Shown here in pieces: positions 61,321 through 64,000 of a DNA stretch of 64,000 nt. Each line of letters begins with the position of its first letter. Position 1 is the first letter of the stretch. The notes beneath the pieces were generated by a model. The model had not been told where the DNA came from. It saw nothing but the letters and a program-made list of their open reading frames with translations, and searched no databases. Position numbers and translations under genes: made by a program. The DNA comes from JACKAN01 sp964502735 (lineage in GTDB: Bacteria; Bdellovibrionota; Bdellovibrionia; Bdellovibrionales; UBA1609): contig CAZCYD010000001.1 in assembly GCA_964502735.1 (NCBI GenBank), positions 62,001 to 126,000 on the forward strand, in the 5' to 3' direction.

Positions 61321-61891
61321 TTTCTTTCACCATTTTTTCGAACAAAAAAAGAGGCAAACCCACAACATTGTCAAAATCTCCATTTTGGCTAACGACAAAT
61401 TTTTGTGCCTCTCCTTGAATCCCGTATGCACCAGCTTTATCCATAGGCTCCCCAGAGTTTACATAGTCTTCAATTTCCTCATCCGTTAAGACTCTGAAAC
61501 TGATTTCCGTGGTGGCCAAATCACAAGCAAAACTTTTGTCATAAAAATTATAAACACAAAGCCCTGTTTTAACGCTATGCGTTTTTCCAGAAAGTTGTCT
61601 TAAAAATGTGAAAGCTTGGTTTTTATCCTCAGGTTTTCCTAGAACTTGGTCTTGATAAACGACAAGAGTATCGGCACAAAGAACTAAAATTCTTTGTGAT
61701 TCTAGATGGTTATGTTTTTTAGCAAAGGCTCCTGCCTTGGTCTTAGCCACGTTCATTATGGCATCGTCTATATTTAGGTTTTCATCAATAATTTCCGATA
61801 CTTTTACTGTGTCGGTACGGAAGCTGTAGGGAGTTTTTGCTAACAATTCACTCCTTCGGGGCGATTGTGAAACTAAAATCAATTCGTACAT
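61295..61891 (-). CDS. Maf-like nucleoside triphosphate pyrophosphatase
   Basis: The 198-residue protein starts MYELILVSQSPRRSELLAK and has the catalytic-loop Asp in VLCADTLVV and GKPEDKNQAFTFLRQLSGKT, the Maf signature. It hydrolyses non-canonical or dNTP substrates and may affect septum formation. The ATG at 61891 is chosen over an upstream TTG (61909). It overlaps yggS by 26 bases. The function as dTTP/UTP pyrophosphatase is inferred from the family. Confidence 0.9.
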   Translation of the reverse strand: MYELILVSQSPRRSELLAKTPYSFRTDTVKVSEIIDENLNIDDAIMNVAKTKAGAFAKKHNHLESQRILVLCADTLVVYQDQVLGKPEDKNQAFTFLRQLSGKTHSVKTGLCVYNFYDKSFACDLATTEISFRVLTDEEIEDYVNSGEPMDKAGAYGIQGEAQKFVVSQNGDFDNVVGLPLFLFEKMVKENGWKIFTK

Positions 61892-61920
61892 GCCACTGTT
61901 AGAACACAAAAAGAGGGTAA

Positions 61921-62826
61921 ATGTTAAGCACAGACTTTCTTATTTTAATTGGCGGTTTAGCACTAGCGGCGCTCAGTGTTTATCTCTTTGTAACTGCCAT
62001 CCTAAAAAACGATGCTAATGCCGACGCATTGGCTTGGGCGTCTGGAGATGAGCCCAGCTCTTCAAAGTCAGGGTTTATTAATTTCTCTCGCCCACTTGTG
62101 CACAATTTTACGCTGCAACATGCTCTTAAAGTTAGAGCCCCTGCCTACAGAAAAAAAATTGAAAAGAAAATTCTCACCGGCGGTCTCGCCAGTGAGCTCA
62201 ATGTAGATGAGTTTATTGGACTGCAAATCTTGTGGGGAATTATGTTTCCCTTTATGTTAACCGTTCTCAATTTTGCCCTACAACTAGGATACTCCTATTG
62301 GATATTCCCAGCCTTCTCTATTTTTGGAGCCTACTTCCCACATATTCACTGTCGCTCATCCAAGAATCAACGCTACATTTCTGTCATCAAAGAGCTTCCT
62401 TTCTTTATTGACCTGATGGCCCTATCCACTGAGGCGGGACTTGATTTTGTTAATGCCATTCAGCGAATTGTAGACAAAGCTGATGACACTGTCCTTGCTA
62501 ATGAGCTCTCCATTGTGCTCAAAGATATTAAACTAGGGAGCGCAAGAGCCGAAGCCCTAAGAAAACTAGCTGAAAGACTCGATATACCAGAGGTGACAAG
62601 TTTCACCTCTGTTGTGATTGATGCTGACTACACCGGAGCTAGTATTTCACAAGTCTTAAAAGATCAATCGATACAAATGAGACTTGAACGCTTTATTAGA
62701 GCCGAAAAAGCAGGAGCCAAGGCCTCTCAGCTCATACTTATTCCCATGATGATATTTATTTTACCCGCAGTTTTTCTAATTGTTTTTGCCCCTGTGGTAT
62801 TGCAATTTTTTTATGGAGGTCAGTAA
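61921..62826 (+). CDS. TadC-like type II/Flp secretion membrane protein (T2SSF domain)
   Basis: The 301-residue protein has an N-terminal membrane helix, a soluble part, a central membrane helix pair (IMFPFMLTVLNFALQLGYSY), a T2SSF-type cytoplasmic domain (KELPFFIDLMALSTEAGLDF) and C-terminal span (MMIFILPAVFLIVFAPVVLQ). This is the TadC/GspF-type platform of Flp/Tad pili. Its stop overlaps the DUF192 start. The neighbouring DUF192 and FHA genes make a Tad-type locus continuing right of the window. Confidence 0.85.
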   Translation: MLSTDFLILIGGLALAALSVYLFVTAILKNDANADALAWASGDEPSSSKSGFINFSRPLVHNFTLQHALKVRAPAYRKKIEKKILTGGLASELNVDEFIGLQILWGIMFPFMLTVLNFALQLGYSYWIFPAFSIFGAYFPHIHCRSSKNQRYISVIKELPFFIDLMALSTEAGLDFVNAIQRIVDKADDTVLANELSIVLKDIKLGSARAEALRKLAERLDIPEVTSFTSVVIDADYTGASISQVLKDQSIQMRLERFIRAEKAGAKASQLILIPMMIFILPAVFLIVFAPVVLQFFYGGQ

Positions 62827-63185
62827 TGGAAAATCAGAAACTGTACCTCTTATCTCAAGAAAAAAAACTTATCAGCAGCAATGTTAAAATTGCCGAAAAT
62901 TTTTTTGCAAGAGCCATTGGTTTAATGGGAAAAAAACAACTTCCTGAAAGCAATGCTTTATGGATAAAGCGCTGTAGTCACATCCATACATTTTTTATGA
63001 GATTTTCAATTGATCTCATTTTTGTTGATAAAGATCTTGTCGTTAAAAAAGTATTTGAAAGTGCCCGCCCCTGGAAACATTTGTTTTTAGGGTCTTGGGG
63101 GTCCGACTCCGTATTTGAATTACCAGAGAACACTTTAAAAAAACTAACTATTCACAAAGGAGATCAACTCTATGTGGGTAATTAG
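62826..63185 (+). CDS. DUF192 protein
   Basis: The 119-residue protein has the DUF192 core: RAIGLMGKKQLPESNALWIK, then HTFFMRFSIDLIFVD and AR PWKHLFL. This family often sits in Tad-type clusters; its function is unknown. It overlaps the TadC gene start/stop by one base (ATGA) and its end overlaps the FHA gene, indicating one operon. Confidence 0.85.
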   Translation: MENQKLYLLSQEKKLISSNVKIAENFFARAIGLMGKKQLPESNALWIKRCSHIHTFFMRFSIDLIFVDKDLVVKKVFESARPWKHLFLGSWGSDSVFELPENTLKKLTIHKGDQLYVGN

Positions 63186-64000
63186 ATTTTTAAATGGGCC
63201 ACTCACCGGCCAAATGCTCAACTTAAAACCTGGAAAAAATCTTGTTGGTAGAAACAATCAATGTGACATCCCCATTATACATCCTGGAGTTTCTAAACAA
63301 CACTGCATAATCCATATGTCTGAAACCGGAGTACAAGTTGAAGATCTTAACTCCAGTAACGGCACTTTTGTAAACGGGTTAAAAGTCAAGACTCATAAAC
63401 TGTCACACGCAGACAAAATAAGCTGCTATGATATCATGGCAGAAGTTTTAAACGTATCTGATGTCAATGCAGGATTTAAAGCACCGTCTTTTAACCCTGT
63501 CGGGGTGTTTGGCAATGTAGCCATGAAACAAAATCCAGAGTTAAATACCCCCTACCAACCTGGCGAATACCACCAACCTGATGAGGTTAGAGATTCCTCG
63601 GCAAGTCCACAGCATTCAGAAAGTCCTCAGCGAATTCCGAAAGGCCTGCAGGGGTTCTTAAATCTTGCTCAAAATTACTTGGATGAGGTTGTTCTCCCTG
63701 GAATATACAAACTTGCAGAGTGGACGGAATTTCGTTGGGTCCTTCTTATCTTCATGGGACTTTTCATTGTATTTGTAACCAGTCTATCTTCAATTCCTTT
63801 GATGAATATTCTCAAAACAAGTATAGAAAAAGAAAGCCAACGCCGAGCGCTCACTATCGCAAGAACTTTAGCCAAAATGAATCAAGTGGAATTGATGAAT
63901 GGACGAGAGGCTAATGTTTCTACTGAGTTAGCCAATCGTGAACCTGGAGTCGCGAAGTCTTATATTTTCTCTAATGTGGACAACCTTATTATTGCACCAG
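63172..64000 (+). CDS. FHA-domain single-span membrane protein (partial, runs off right edge)
   Basis: The ATG at 63172 follows AAAGGAG and overlaps the DUF192 end by 14 bases. The visible 276 residues include an FHA domain at ~1-95: GRNNQCDIPI (Arg27), the SKQH motif (41-44), NSSNGTFVNG (60-69); a Pro/Ser-rich linker; and a membrane helix at ~189-208, with a further soluble region beyond. FHA domains bind phosphothreonine, so a kinase-linked switch in Tad secretion is a reasonable inference. The C-terminus is not in this window. Confidence 0.85.
   Translation, partial: MWVIRFLNGPLTGQMLNLKPGKNLVGRNNQCDIPIIHPGVSKQHCIIHMSETGVQVEDLNSSNGTFVNGLKVKTHKLSHADKISCYDIMAEVLNVSDVNAGFKAPSFNPVGVFGNVAMKQNPELNTPYQPGEYHQPDEVRDSSASPQHSESPQRIPKGLQGFLNLAQNYLDEVVLPGIYKLAEWTEFRWVLLIFMGLFIVFVTSLSSIPLMNILKTSIEKESQRRALTIARTLAKMNQVELMNGREANVSTELANREPGVAKSYIFSNVDNLIIAP

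Noticed and set aside
1..64000. CRISPR arrays, tRNA/rRNA genes, transposases, prophage or integrase genes
   Set aside because: Looked for in gaps and frames on both strands; nothing with supporting sequence was found. A tRNA or Rfam scan would be needed to exclude small RNAs.

Overview
The window is AT-rich, densely coding bacterial chromosome with no phage, transposase or rRNA signal. It most resembles a Bdellovibrio-like predatory or predator-related member of the Bdellovibrionota. The inference rests on a combination: multiple short flagellins, a sigma-54-type flagellar operon, a DivIVA homologue in an otherwise Gram-negative gene set (Mla transport, lipoproteins, outer-membrane-type proteins), Tad pilus genes, and TrmFO-type tRNA methylation. 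No single gene proves the taxonomy.

Layout. Positions 1-12610 (minus strand) hold one tightly overlapping flagellar operon. It runs from a TPR protein and a receiver-less sigma-54 activator through flgB, flgC, fliE, fliF, fliG, fliH, fliI, fliJ and a MotE-like gene to fliK, which leaves the window. A well-spaced -24/-12 promoter lies just before the first gene. Positions 12907-15701 hold a lipoprotein gene plus mlaEFD. A sigma-54-type promoter then precedes an orphan secreted protein (16010). Positions 16857-32694 are mostly housekeeping: DciA-like, trmFO, glmS/glmU, an MpaA-like peptidase, an NtrB/NtrC-type two-component pair, purD, a degenerate SDR, an HD hydrolase, and thyA/folA. Positions 33000-39257 hold two flagellin genes flanking a radical SAM protein and an M1 aminopeptidase lipoprotein; the first flagellin has a good sigma-28 promoter. 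Next come a UbiB-type kinase, RNase R and an MBL hydrolase.

The accessory-looking part is 44228-51160. It has a secreted two-repeat protein, then three tandem paralogues with pilin-like N-termini and an identical set of ten cysteine positions, then a polytopic membrane protein. After that come GDPD, a 2OG-Fe(II) oxygenase, valS, an MFS transporter, an outer-membrane-like protein, divIVA, proC, yggS and maf. The right edge enters a Tad-type locus (TadC-like, DUF192, FHA membrane protein).

The most unusual signals are not genes. Three very long, nearly or fully perfect palindromes (18560-18656, 49236-49371, 58941-59072) each fill a convergent gene junction. Two of them share a core sequence and differ in their stems by paired compensatory changes, so they are members of one structured repeat family. 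The ten-cysteine tandem pilin-like trio is the best candidate for an undescribed protein system.
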